This document shows, one piece after another, positions 25,361 through 37,200 of a DNA stretch of 64,000 nt. Origin of the DNA: Lotus japonicus (lineage: Eukaryota > Streptophyta > Magnoliopsida > Fabales > Fabaceae); the NCBI RefSeq assembly GCF_012489685.1, contig NC_080043.1:66829920-66893919 (forward strand). The letters are read 5' to 3'. How positions within the stretch are numbered: the stretch's first letter is position 1; each line of letters begins with the position of its first letter. Both the position numbers and the translations under genes were made by a program. The notes beneath the pieces are model-generated. The model searched no databases and was not told the origin of the DNA. It saw nothing but the letters and a program-made list of their open reading frames with translations.

Positions 25361-28300
25361 TCACTCAAGCTTTTCAACATTCTTGGACTGGACATGCTCT
25401 AAAGATCTAAAAACTGAAGTACATCTATGTTGGCGGATAATCATGACAAGGATGAATATGTTGGCTGCTAGAAACACTAAACCAGCCATCCAAAGCTGTA
25501 AGAAGACATTTTTACCCTTGAACTCAAGCAGGTAGCCCCACATTAACCAATGGGACTGAGCTCCAACCCACAAAAGAATACAAGACAATCCATCCCATTT
25601 AAGCTTCATTTTACTCCATGGGAGTATTAGAGGCAGCAAGCAAAAGAACCAAACGAAATATTGTGCTGTAATCACCTGCATGACAACAAAATCAAATGAT
25701 AGTCTGCAATGTTTATGCTAAAATATAAGGAAGCGTGTTGATTTAAAGGATGATTACCAAAAGGGCTCCAATATAGACAATGATGTTTGAATTTGAAATA
25801 AGCAATATAAGTCACTGAAATCTATGTAAGAATTTTTACTAAATGAAAATATGTAGCACTATTGAAAATTGCAGCCTCTATTTTTCTGTTTTTCATAACA
25901 AACCTTATTGAACACCACGAATGCCACAGTCTGCACAAATAGGCAAAATGGTAAATCCTGTGCAAAGCGGAAAATGAGAACAAGCTGAACCACAAACTGC
26001 GGCAAAAAGGAGATAAGCTTTTCCAACACTGAAATATCATGCCCGTACTGGAGATATATGTGATAGAAATAGATGGAAAAGTTGTGCCTTGGATCTGTAC
26101 GAGTAAGATGGTACAGCAGTGCTTCATGTAGAAACTCCCACCCATATAAACAGAATAACAGACCAGTGCAGAAGAAGAAAACCAATCCTGAGACCAGTCC
26201 AAATATCAGCCTGTCCCTTGTGAACAAGTTTTTTAATAAATTATGTGAAGCACACCAGCCATCCCCATCATTCGGTCTCTCTCCCTGAACAGCACTCCAG
26301 CTCCGTAGGACAGGTTTCTGACCAGATGGGAAGAAGTTCGGATCAAGAACCAGGATTATAGGAATAGCATAAATTATAGGATAAATCCTGAAATGGACAA
26401 CAACTCCATACCAAAATGCTGACTGTAACACACGACCTGCAAACGAGGGAATAAAACAAAAATAAAAGAAAAAAAAATACCGTCAGCAAGCCTAACAATC
26501 ACATGTAAGACTCAAACTTCTCAAATTGATAGCAAAATTAGAAAGGAAAATCGAAAGCCAGGTAAAAGGCATTCTACTTTAACCCCCGATTCAAACAAAA
26601 TACTTAAGTCGTTAACTAGAAGGTTTCTCCAGTAACTTCTTTTTGTAGGGTACTGACAACTCTCAACAATTAATGATTACTATTTGTCCATTTGTCCAAC
26701 AAACTTGATGTATAAATGCAGCAATTTTTTGTATAATTTCAATTAATAAGACACAAGGCTGAAAATTGGCGACTAATGGTTAAAGGTACCGGTACCTTCA
26801 TAAAATAAAGGGTACCTAGTAGTCTTATGTTATACTAGTTTTTAAGCTTTTAGAATGCTTGGCAGGAAAGATAAACTAGTTTACCAGGGATCGAAATGAA
26901 AACATTTCAATTCTCAGTGATGAGTGCTTGGTAAAAAGTATTAAAATATGCTGCAATACAGAATACAAGATTATTCCTTAATAGTGCCTTTATCCTGGTA
27001 TGTTAAACTACGTCTTGCAAAAAAGCCAAATGTACCAGTACACTGTAAAAGACATAGAAAGGATTACATACTAAAATACTACAATCTGTAAATTACTATT
27101 ACCTTTCATAAGACAGATAATGATCCACAATATCATGGCAGAAACAATGGGTTCACAGTTCCCACGTGTCCCAATGGTGAAGGTAAATGGATTAAAGAGC
27201 CATGTCATGACAGAGTAGTTGCAGATGTTTTCAGGAACCTTCCGCAGCTTTAGAATATTGTAGATGAAATATCCGACAAGTATATCTGCATTTAAGATAT
27301 GATAAACATGTGCTTAGACATAATGATTGGAAAACCATTCAACATAATCATTATCCAAAAACACATTAACTCAAACTCATTTCATATATAAAACAAATCA
27401 TGAAATTGTTAAAATTCACTTCATTAGTTTTCTAATCATTTCAACAAATCCACATTTTTTTGTCTCTAAAATGCTTCATGCGTCTTAGAGGAGCCAAATA
27501 GTATATTTACAAAATCTGCATCATCACTTCTACATAATCCACCAATCTATCATTATACAGATGCTCCCAAACTAACATTTGATAATGAAATTAGAACTTG
27601 CAGCCATAGACTAAAAGGCTCTCCTAAAACAAGTGATCTAAATTGCTTCAACATGGAAAATCAACACTACTGTTTGCAGAAACTACATCAGAAAACTTGT
27701 CCATACCTGAAGATGAAAAGAGAAACTTTCCCCAGGCGCTATGGACAAATGAATTTGGAATGAGAAGAAACGCAAGCAAGGGGGAATAGCGATATGTGGT
27801 TCTCTTATAAGGGGAATCGCCCGAAGCCATTAGAGATGCAGCATCAGAAAAGACAAGGTAGTCAACATCAGTGTATCTAACCTCCATATGGGCATCTTGC
27901 CACTCTCCATATACAATTAGTATAACACGAAAAACAGCTGAGAATAGAAGCAGTGAACGGATATCTAACAATGTCATTGCTGCAAGGTAACAACAATACA
28001 AACATCAGAAAAAAACAATTCAGCTTCAGAATCATAAATACGTCCAAAAACCATATTTAAGATTTTGGCCTTTTCAGAATATATACAGAATATTTTTCTC
28101 GTTAACATAAATTTTTCATCTTTCTATTAAAATTAAAACTTTTTTCCCATAGAAATGAGAATCTCAGTCTACCTTTACTGATGAGGACACATTGTGCAAA
28201 GTGCAAAATGTAGATTGATAAACAAAATCCCAAATCAACATATCTTCAATTTATTTGAAGCTTTTGGCTGAACAAATCGTAAAAGAAAGCATGGTCATTG

Positions 28301-28733
28301 GTCAAGCTTAATCTATTGTTATTTTAGTATTTAGAGACAACAAAGTAATGGAACAAGAAATGAAACATCATCTTCTGAAGCTCAAACTCAGTGCTGGAAT
28401 GAATTTACATTATACCAAGAAAAAACATGTTCCATATAGTTGACTTGACATTTCGTCAAACATATGATGTGCAAAAAAAATATCATAATCAAACCACTGT
28501 TACACTAGCCACAAAATCTGCTAAAACATTAAGAAGCCCCAAATATCAGATTGGCAATAAAAAAACGCTCCGAAACATTTATTCGATGAAACCAATGGAA
28601 TATAGCAAGTGCTTATTGCAATTTCGCTACCTATCCCAGGCAACGGTAGGAACCGCGTCGATGATGAAGATCTGGTTCTGGCGAAGGCAGCATTCGGCTC
28701 CAGCAACGACAACGTTCGGTTCGATACAGGCAC
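25361..28733 (-). CDS. PNT1: GPI mannosyltransferase 1 (PIG-M / PEANUT1-like)
   Basis: Coding exons on the minus strand: 27979-27707, 27285-27103, 26436-25904 and 25675-25361, all GT-AG and phase-consistent. From MTLLDIRS (ATG at 27977) they give 433 aa. An upstream exon 28733-28631 ends in a GT donor and joins in frame to the acceptor at 27979; using it gives 468 aa with a 35-residue Ser/Arg-rich N-terminal extension. [14 protein letters not shown] holds the DxD motif (37-39 in the short form) typical of this ER mannosyltransferase, which adds the first mannose to GPI anchors from dolichol-phosphate mannose on the lumenal side. Other family marks are [26 protein letters not shown] and [12 protein letters not shown], plus many hydrophobic helices. 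The C-terminus lies in ER/cytosolic sequence ending at 25361. Confidence 0.9.
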
Positions 28734-29917
28734 AGCTTGTTACAGTGTTTCAACTACTTAGGGCTTCTAAAAGAAGAAAGGTAGACGACATAGCATCTAT
28801 TGAGAAAAAAAAAAAACAAGTTCAAATGACATGTTCATTGAGAATAGAATAATAACATGGGTCTATTGTGAAATGATAAAAAAATAGTGTGTTTGATTGA
28901 ACTTTTTTGTTACAAATTTAAGAGGTTGGAATCTAGATCTAAGTAATCTAGACCTAGTTCTTCCACTTGGGGAATAAAAGAAAGGTAAATAAATTTGCTT
29001 AAATGGGTCATTCCAGATGTTATGTTTGAAGTTTGGGAAAAAAGAACGCTCTTGAATGTCAAGTTGTTTAAGTGATTGATTAACGGTGTAAGAAAGTGAG
29101 GGGTTCATGAAAGTCTTGATTTGAGTTCGAAGAAGTGGTTAAGTCATACTTTCGAAGAAAAAGAGAAAGTACATCTTCTTAATAGAGAATCAGCAAACAC
29201 AAAGTTGTCAGGTAACAAAACAATTGAGAGGATCCATATTGAATTCTTGAACCAAGTTGTCAAACAACAAGAACGATGGGAGGGTTCTTGTTGAATTATC
29301 GGGTTAAGCTATTAAGCAATAAGACAGTTAGGAGGATTCGTATTGAATTCTTGAGGTAAAACCAGCAACAGAACAACAAGGAGGGTTCGTGTTGAATTCT
29401 CGAGGTAAGCTATCAAGCAAAACAAGACTGATAAGAGAATTTGTGTTAGATTCTTCAAAATGTCTAATTCTAGTGGAAGACATTATATTTTAAACATGGA
29501 AAGTGTCTAAGTTATGATGTGAAAGACTATCAACTGTCTTAAAAAAGAGCTCGAATGTAACTTTCTTATCTTCAAGCTTTGTTTGAAGATGATTAAGATA
29601 TGTTGGAGAAGAGGTAATAATTTCCTCTTGAGAGGTGCTGAAAGGTATTTCAATTTAAATTCTTATGTATTTTAAGGCAACAAGAAATAAAGTTACCAAG
29701 GGGAAATGTCTGAAGGACATGTGAAGAGGTGAAGGCCAAGTCTCAAGAACGTGGAAAATTTGGAAGATATTGAAGGGTAGTCAAAGATAAGTGTTGTAGT
29801 ATAATCTATTACCTATTGTATTAGTCGTGAAGATACTTAGTCTATACATAAATTTTCATTTGTATTTTATAACGATTTACAATCATCAACTCGAAGATTC
29901 TAGCACCATACGTCCAG
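28734..29917. other. intergenic with degenerate ~60-bp tandem repeats
   Basis: Upstream region of PIG-M; no gene is seen. From about 29205 to 29465 a unit with GGAGG.TTCGT.TTGAATTCTTGAGGTAAGC recurs four or five times at roughly 50-65 bp spacing with many differences, an ageing minisatellite. Confidence 0.55.
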
Positions 29918-29925
29918 TCTGTAGT

Positions 29926-30669
29926 CAGGGGCGGATTCACCGCCTGGCTAGCTAGGGCCTATGCCCGAGCTTTGGGGATTTTTTTTTTCTTTAGACGAGG
30001 TTACCTTTTGGGGCCAAAAAAAAGAAAAAAGGGCCAAATTCAAAGGCAAGGAGGCTGGCGGCGCGGAGAGGAGGCTGACAAGGAGGCCAGCGGCGCAGGG
30101 AGGATGCTGGCAAGGAGGCCGGCGGCGCGAAGAGGAGGTTGGCGGCGCAGGCTAGGTAGCAACTAGGGTTTCATAGTAGGTAAAGAAAAAAAGAAGAAGG
30201 AACGTGAAAAAGAAACGACAACAGCAGAGAGAGAGAGAGAGAGTGGAAAATAGAAAAAAAAAAACAAACTTATTAAGAAAAAGGGGTGTGAATTCTGATA
30301 ACCCTAAAATGACCCATCTGATCATGTCATGGGCCTTTGGCCCATCTTTTCGTTTTTTTACTCTTTCTTTTATTGTTCTTTTTGAATTTGTTGGCTGGTC
30401 TGCGGCCTTTTTCTTCTTTTTTGTTGGGCCCTTCATGGCACTACTAAAAATTGTATCTCATGGGCCTTTCGTTTTTTTTAATTAATTAGTCCTTTTTTGG
30501 TATCATTGTATAGACATAAATATAATGACTAGTAACTAGTGAATACTTAGGGTTGTAATTATAATTTGATTTTTTCTCGAACAAATTATTTGCTCAAGAA
30601 AAACCTAAAAAAATTTGCGACAAGTCCAAAATTTGCCCAGGCTTCCAAAAAATTATAGTTCCGCCACTG
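29926..30669. mobile_element. non-autonomous hAT element 1
   Basis: 744 bp with terminal inverted repeats CAGGGGCGGA (left) and TCCGCCACTG (right, i.e. CAGTGGCGGA). It is flanked by 8-bp duplications TCTGTAGT (29918-29925) and CCTGTAGT (30670-30677) that differ at one base; an 8-bp duplication is diagnostic of hAT. The interior contains GGCGGCGCGGAG-type minisatellite units (30058-30150) and no transposase. Confidence 0.8.
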
Positions 30670-30686
30670 CCTGTAGTATACTAGAC

Positions 30687-31728
30687 CAGTGTTGTGAAAC
30701 TCGGCTCGAACCGGCCGGTTCGACCGGTTGAACCGGGAACCAGACCCTAGATCGGTTCGAGCCGAGCATCGGATCGGCCATGCAAGCCACTCGGTGTGAA
30801 CCGGTCAACTCGGCCGGTTTTTATGGTTGAACCGGAGACTCGGCCAATCTTGGTTGAACCGGCGAGTCTTTTTTTATTTTCAGCATTTTTTTTTGAAAGT
30901 TCCCAGCATTTATTACTTGTGAAAAAAATTTAGAAAAGGGGCCTAGCTTGGATTTGAATACACTCTCTCAAGGTTAAATGTTATGGTCCTTACCACTAGG
31001 CTAGGCACTGTTTTGTTATCATGAATACATTTCATTATATATATAAAGAGAAATAATAAATTATTTGACAAGTACCATAAATAATACTAATAAGCAACGA
31101 ACAACTAATACTTCTAGCTACAGTATTTTTTTTTGGTTACATGCTAGCTACAGTATATATATTAGTGTCAAACAATAGTACCAACAAATATAATAATAAC
31201 TTTTATATATTATATTTAACAGTAAATTATTTGTGTGTTTTTATTATGAAGTTATTAATTCATATAATTTTTTTAATATAGAATGAGTTAAGTATTGCAA
31301 AGTTTTCTTGTCCTTTCTTTGAGGACAAATTAAAGAATATGAATACTAAGCTTTGGTTGTAAAAAATTGACAAATTGATAATCTTTTTAGTTAGCCTGAA
31401 GTGGAAACCAGATTATATACAAGTTGTTTCATGTGGATATATCCTTTATTAGCTGATGGCGTAGCATTAGCAAGACCTTAATTATTGAATTATGTTTTAA
31501 ACTTGTTTATATGCTAATTCAAATTTTCACTACACCACTTTGCTTCTTGTTAGGAAGAATACATATTATTTTATATATATGATATACTAAGGTTACATTT
31601 TAAATTATTATAATTTTTTAATATAAACCGAGTCAAACAATCGAACCAATAACCCAGTGGTTGAACCATTGACTCATTGACCCAGTGCCTTGACCGAGTC
31701 GATCACTGGTCCGAGTCTGATAACACTG
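30687..31728. mobile_element. non-autonomous hAT element 2
   Basis: 1,042 bp bounded by exact 8-bp duplications TACTAGAC (30679-30686 and 31729-31736). The ends CAGTGTTGTGAAACTCGG and CCGAGTCTGATAACACTG are imperfect inverted repeats of about 18 bp. The left interior is rich in AACCGG/CCGGTT units, and the right interior repeats GTTGAACC-like sequence in reverse. A tRNA-like stretch lies at about 30955-31015 on the minus strand. No transposase frame. Confidence 0.85.
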
Positions 31729-31736
31729 TACTAGAC

Positions 31737-32503
31737 TAAATAAACTATAAAAAATATGAATAAACAACCAAGTAATAAAAACAAAGTTAAGTGTAACTAG
31801 AAAAAAAACTACACATCCAATCCTCAATTTCTTTGAGACCAAACTGGCAAACTCTCGAGTCATGTGAGGGGAGAGTTTTATGTAAAAAGTTTGGGGAGTT
31901 ATTGCCACTTTATTTACTAAAAAGACTCACTCTAATATTCAACCATGAGGTAGATTAGACAATACTTCTCCACGTCCACCACAAAACCCTAGTAACACAC
32001 GTGTTATATATTATGAGAGAATTGGGGAGATAATCAGGAACGTTATTGTGTATGTTTAATTCTTCTTTCCTACCATTTGAAACAGCCTATATTTATTAAA
32101 ATTTAAAAGCCACTGTTTGTTGCTTCTATTTTATTATTTTATTTTTGATTAAAAGTAGCTTATATTTTACTAGGTTGTGACTATTACACAATTCCATTAT
32201 TAGTTTCCAAACAAACTAATAATCCCTGTTTTATCTCCTAATCATATTTATTTATACATCAAGTGCTTCATATGTGTAAGTGTAACGCTTTATTTTTGGT
32301 CAATTAACACTTATCCATTCTTTATTTTTTGTTCAATAACACTTATCCATTCAGATGTAACACTTGATATAACAAAACAAAACCAAAGGAACACGGGCCT
32401 CAACCCATACTTACCAAAACAACCTTTTTTGATAAGGAAAGACCAAACCCAAGACAATATCAAAATTACCAAACAACCCTCATGCCACATCAGCCTATGT
32501 TTT
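31737..32503. other. intergenic upstream of RBR
   Basis: AT-rich, no gene. It contains two near-copies of a CACTTATCCATTC(T/A) phrase around 32310 and 32340. Confidence 0.45.
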
Positions 32504-32514
32504 GGGCGGGAAAA
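32504..32514 (-). promoter_or_regulatory. E2F-type site in the RBR promoter
   Basis: GGGCGGGAAAA on the plus strand, i.e. TTTTCCCGCCC on the minus, fits the E2F core TTTSSCGC. It is about 345 bp upstream of the RBR ATG. Plant RBR genes are known targets of E2F, which RBR itself binds, so a feedback loop is expected. Confidence 0.6.
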
Positions 32515-32534
32515 ACCTGTAAGACACAACAAGT

Positions 32535-32544
32535 GGCGCCAAAA
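32535..32544 (-). promoter_or_regulatory. second E2F-type site in the RBR promoter
   Basis: GGCGCCAAAA, i.e. TTTTGGCGCC on the minus strand, matches the canonical E2F site TTTGGCGC. It lies 20 bp from the first site and 306 bp upstream of the ATG. The close pair resembles other cell-cycle promoters. Confidence 0.65.
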
Positions 32545-32849
32545 CATGATACCTTTTTTTTGTTTTTTCCTTTTTTTAATGATAAAGAAAATCACAACAT
32601 AAAAACGCTATCAACAAAATAAAAAGTACACACCAAACCAAACAAAACAGAATTACTGCGTTTCTCTCTCTTTCTCTCTCTTCAGCTGCTTCTTCTTCTT
32701 CTTCTTCTTCTTCTCAGCTCTGTTTCCTCGATCTCTCTAGGGTTCTGTTGATTCAACACCATCATCGTGGTTCCTCATTGCAATTCACCGACCTTCCTGG
32801 GCGAATTCATCTCCCTCTTCGCACGATCTGCGCCAATTAGGGTTCTTGC

Positions 32850-34193
32850 ATGAGTCCTCCAGCTGCAGCTGACATGGAAGATGTCAAGCCTTCTGTTGAT
32901 AATGCCGACCAAGCTGACTCCCGCTTCGCTGACTTTTGCAAGGTTCAGTCTTTTCCATCTGTTCTATGTGAAATTTTATCTGTTACTGAATTTTTGTTCT
33001 TGTGAGATTTTTTTCTGGTGTTTTTATGTTGTTGTAATTGTGTGTAGGGCTTGTTTCTAGTGATTTTTGTGGATAAAGTTATGATCTTTATGTTTTTTGG
33101 TTAGTGGGTATAGATGTAAACGAAGCCATGTGATACACTCCCCTTAACCCTAGTTGAATTTCCATTTTTTTGAGAGGCATAGGAGGATGCCACTGACATT
33201 ATTTTTATTGATTAAAAAATTAATCTTTTCAGAAGGTTAGATGAAAAATTTTAGTGATATGGGTGAAGTAGTATTTTATTCCTCATCTGGGTCATCTTTC
33301 ACATCCTGATATATGATAAAGGATCAAGTTTAATTTTTTTTCACTGGGGCAAGGCTAGAAGAATATTTTTGGAGACAGTAGGTGGGAGGTGGGAACGCCG
33401 GTGATGAGCCCAGCATGAATGAAGAAAGTCCAGAGAGCAATGAATTCACCGACCCTATTTGAGTTATTATTTTAAAGGAGAGGAATGCGCTAATATCGAC
33501 AACTGTTTTAACCAAATCTTTCCATTAAATGATTTGTCGGTTTGTTATGATATGACGCGTTGTGTTTAATGGTTATTTGCTGTATTTGATGGGTTGAGTT
33601 ACCGCGTCATTTGCACGTGTTGGAGCTATAGCACATTACTTGCAAAGAAAGTTTTGGGGAACTCACTGTTCTTGTGACATTGGTTACATATTCACGGCTG
33701 ATGTGGGCCGGGAAGTGCTCAAATGCGCACACTAAAATTAGGGGAGCTAGCCACTCAACTTTTCAAATACATTTAGTAACCGTTAAACACAATGCACCAT
33801 ATTATAACAAAACGACAAATCATTTAATGGAATTTTTTTGTCTAAACATTTGTAATTATCAGCACATTCATTTGTTTTTAAATAATAACTCAACAAGGTT
33901 GGTTGTTTCATTGCTCAGTGGACTTTCTTCATTAATGTTTGACTCATTACCCGTGTGGATGACTTTGGTGGAGCATACCAGCTGTTGGCGATGACCGGAA
34001 ACTCATTGCTTTGCGCAAATTGCGGCTGAATCACAGGGATTTAACGTTTGTTATAATTATAAAGCTAACTACTCGTTATGCATAGCAGAGGGTTAATATG
34101 GTTTGAACTTGTTTCTCATTAGGGCTTCTCTGCTATCTGTGACCTCACTGTAGCATATTTTGGACTCAGCTGTTCCCTGCCCCAAGTGCGAAC

Positions 34194-34240
<47 letters not shown>

Positions 34241-37200
34241 AGACTTACGATTTAAGGCAGTTAAATCCACAGGGAATTGATTTTAGTGCCATCCCTATAG
34301 ATATTAATGCTATCCGCATGCCATCCCCTTCCGCACTTTCAATGTATAATTTGTGTTCCGCACGTATCAATGCGGTGTGTAATTGATTCCCGCACATATA
34401 AGTGCGGTAAAATTGGGTGGCGAGAAAACGAATAGGGTTGGCATTAAAATCAATTCCCAAATCCATATCAGGTTGAGATTTGGTTAAGAAGTAGACTCAG
34501 AACAGGGGAAATGTCCATATATTTATTTCTGCTTGCTTGTAGACAGATTGTTTGAGGTTTAAATTGTGATTCTTTACCCATTTAAGTCTACATTGATGTG
34601 CTCTTTAATCACAGAATGGGCTGGCTTTGGATGAGAAAAGCTGTAAAGAAGCAATGAATCTGTTTGGAAAAACCAAGCATATTCTACTGACAAATGTTTC
34701 ATCAATGGGGAATGGAACGGTACATAAGTTCATTTTTATTTAAGTGCAAAATATAAATTGTATTGAAGTTTTTTATTTGAATTGATGAGGTTGTATAATT
34801 CTTTTCCAGTCTGAAGATGCAGAGCGGTACTGGTTTGCTTTTATTTTATACTCAGTCAAGAGATTGACTCAGAATAGTGAGGAGAGTGGGCAGGAAGAGG
34901 TTGAGAACACTGGGCTGACCTTGTGTCGTATATTGAGAGCAGCGAATCTTAAGTATTTTACTGACTTTTCTTTCTAGCATCTATGATTGAAGTTTACTGG
35001 CTTTTTTCCCTACTATATAAGTTTGTAGATTGTCATATAAGTATATTACTTATTGTTATCATTTATCGTGTATTCAACAGCATTGCAGATTTTTCTAAAG
35101 AGCTTTCTCAGTTTGTTGTCAAGGCTGGTCAAATTTTAAGTAATCTATATGGCACGGATTGGGAAAATAGGCTTAAGGTATGACTAAGCAGGGAGTCATG
35201 ATTACATTTTGCATAGTTTATGTTCATATGTGTGTATCAGCATGTGTGTGATGGTCTCTGTATTTTGTATTCCTTGGAAGCCTTTTTTTTATAAAGCCAT
35301 TATTTATTTTTCTATGTCTATACCAGGCAAAGGAGATGCATGCCAATGCTACTCAGTTGGAGATCCTTAGCAAGTGAGTGGCCATTGTCTGCATCCACTT
35401 CTTAAATTAATGTCTTATGTGGCAATTAGTGCAACATGCGGACATTGCCATATGAGTTTACTTGACATGACATCTTATAACTTTGATGGTTCCAGGTACT
35501 ATAAACGTATATTTGGAGAATTTTTTGTTGCACCTGATGCAAATGTCGAAAAGAACTCAATTGTTACTGTTCATGCATCTGATTACCATCGGTTTGGATG
35601 GTTACTTTTCTTGGCACTCCGTGCACATGCTTTCAGCCGTTTCATAAACTTGGTGACTTGCACCAATGGTTTAATTTCAATATTGGTAAGTTAGATTCTT
35701 GTAGCTTTAGTCTTTTTCAGCATTGGGTTTTCCCTGAATATGTTTCATATCTTTTTCTTTTTCACATAGAAATAGAATAGACTAAAGAGAATTGTTAGAA
35801 TTTCAAACACTTGAATTTTTAATAAAATAATTGTTTGGTAACTCTTTTTGTTGTTGGGGGAACAAAGGAAACAATTTCTTACTTGCTGGGTGCATCTATT
35901 ACAGGCTATCTTAATTATTCATGTCCCTGCTCGTTTTCGGAATTTCAACATTAACGACTCTTCACGCTTTGGTAATTGTCGTTGTTCTCCTTTCTTCCCT
36001 GCATTTTGTTTAGTTATTCTTGCTCTTTTTCATGGAGGCCTGCTCTATGCTCACACACTCATTTACTTGAAGGCTATTTTGGTGGTGGGCTAAAAGTGGC
36101 TTCTTCTAATTCTATCAACATTTCTTGCAGTTAAGAAAAGTAGCAAAGGTGTTGACCTCCTCGCTTCACTTTGCAAAATATATAACACTTCAGAAGATGA
36201 GTTGAGGAAGACCATGGAGATAGCCAATAGTTTAATAGCAGATATATTGAAGAAGAAACCTTGTTTGGCATCTGAATGCGAAACTGAAAACCTAGAGAAT
36301 TTTGATAGAGGTTCACTCGCCTTCTGTCATTGGTTATTCATGCATCATTAATATATAATATCTTAAACTGGTGTTTATTATCCCTCTTTGCAGATAGCTT
36401 GACCTATTTTAAAGATCTGATGGAGGAATTGTCTCTGCCATCTAGTTTAAACATCTTAGAAAAAGACTATGATGTCATGATTCATGACAAGGGTGAACTG
36501 GATGAGAGGCTATTCATTAATGAGGATGACAGCCTGCTAGCTTCAGGAACCTTGTCTGGTAGTTCAGTTTCAGCCAGTGGTCTAAAGGTATCTTTAATGC
36601 AAAATTTGTTCTAACATGTAGTTTTATCTTGGATAAGACTAATACCTAAAATTACCTACCTTTGCACTCTGTAGAGGAAATTTGATTCGATAGCATCGCC
36701 TGCTAAGACTGTTATGAGTCCACTCTCACCCCACCGCTCTCCTGCGTCCAGTGCTAATGGCATTCCAGGTAGCACAAATTCAAAGATGGCAGCCGCCACC
36801 CCTGTAAGCACCGCAATGACAACTGCAAAGTGGCTTCGGACTGTCATTTCTCCACTTGCACCGAAGCCCTCACAAGAGCTAGAGCGATTCTTGGCATCAT
36901 GTGACAGGGACATTACTAGTGATGTGGTGCGCAGAACTCTGATTATATTGCAGGCTATTTTTCCTAGTAGTCCTCTTGGGGAACGATGTGTAACTGGAGG
37001 CCTGCAAAGTGCAAATCTCATGGACAATATATGGGCCGAACAGCGAAGATTGGAAGCACTAAAGTTATACTATAGGGTATTGGAGGCAATGTGCAGAGCA
37101 GAAGCCCAAACACTTCATGCAACTAATTTAACTTCTCTACTTACTAATGAGAGGTTTCATAGGTGTATGCTCGCATGTTCTGCAGAATTGGTCCTGGCAA

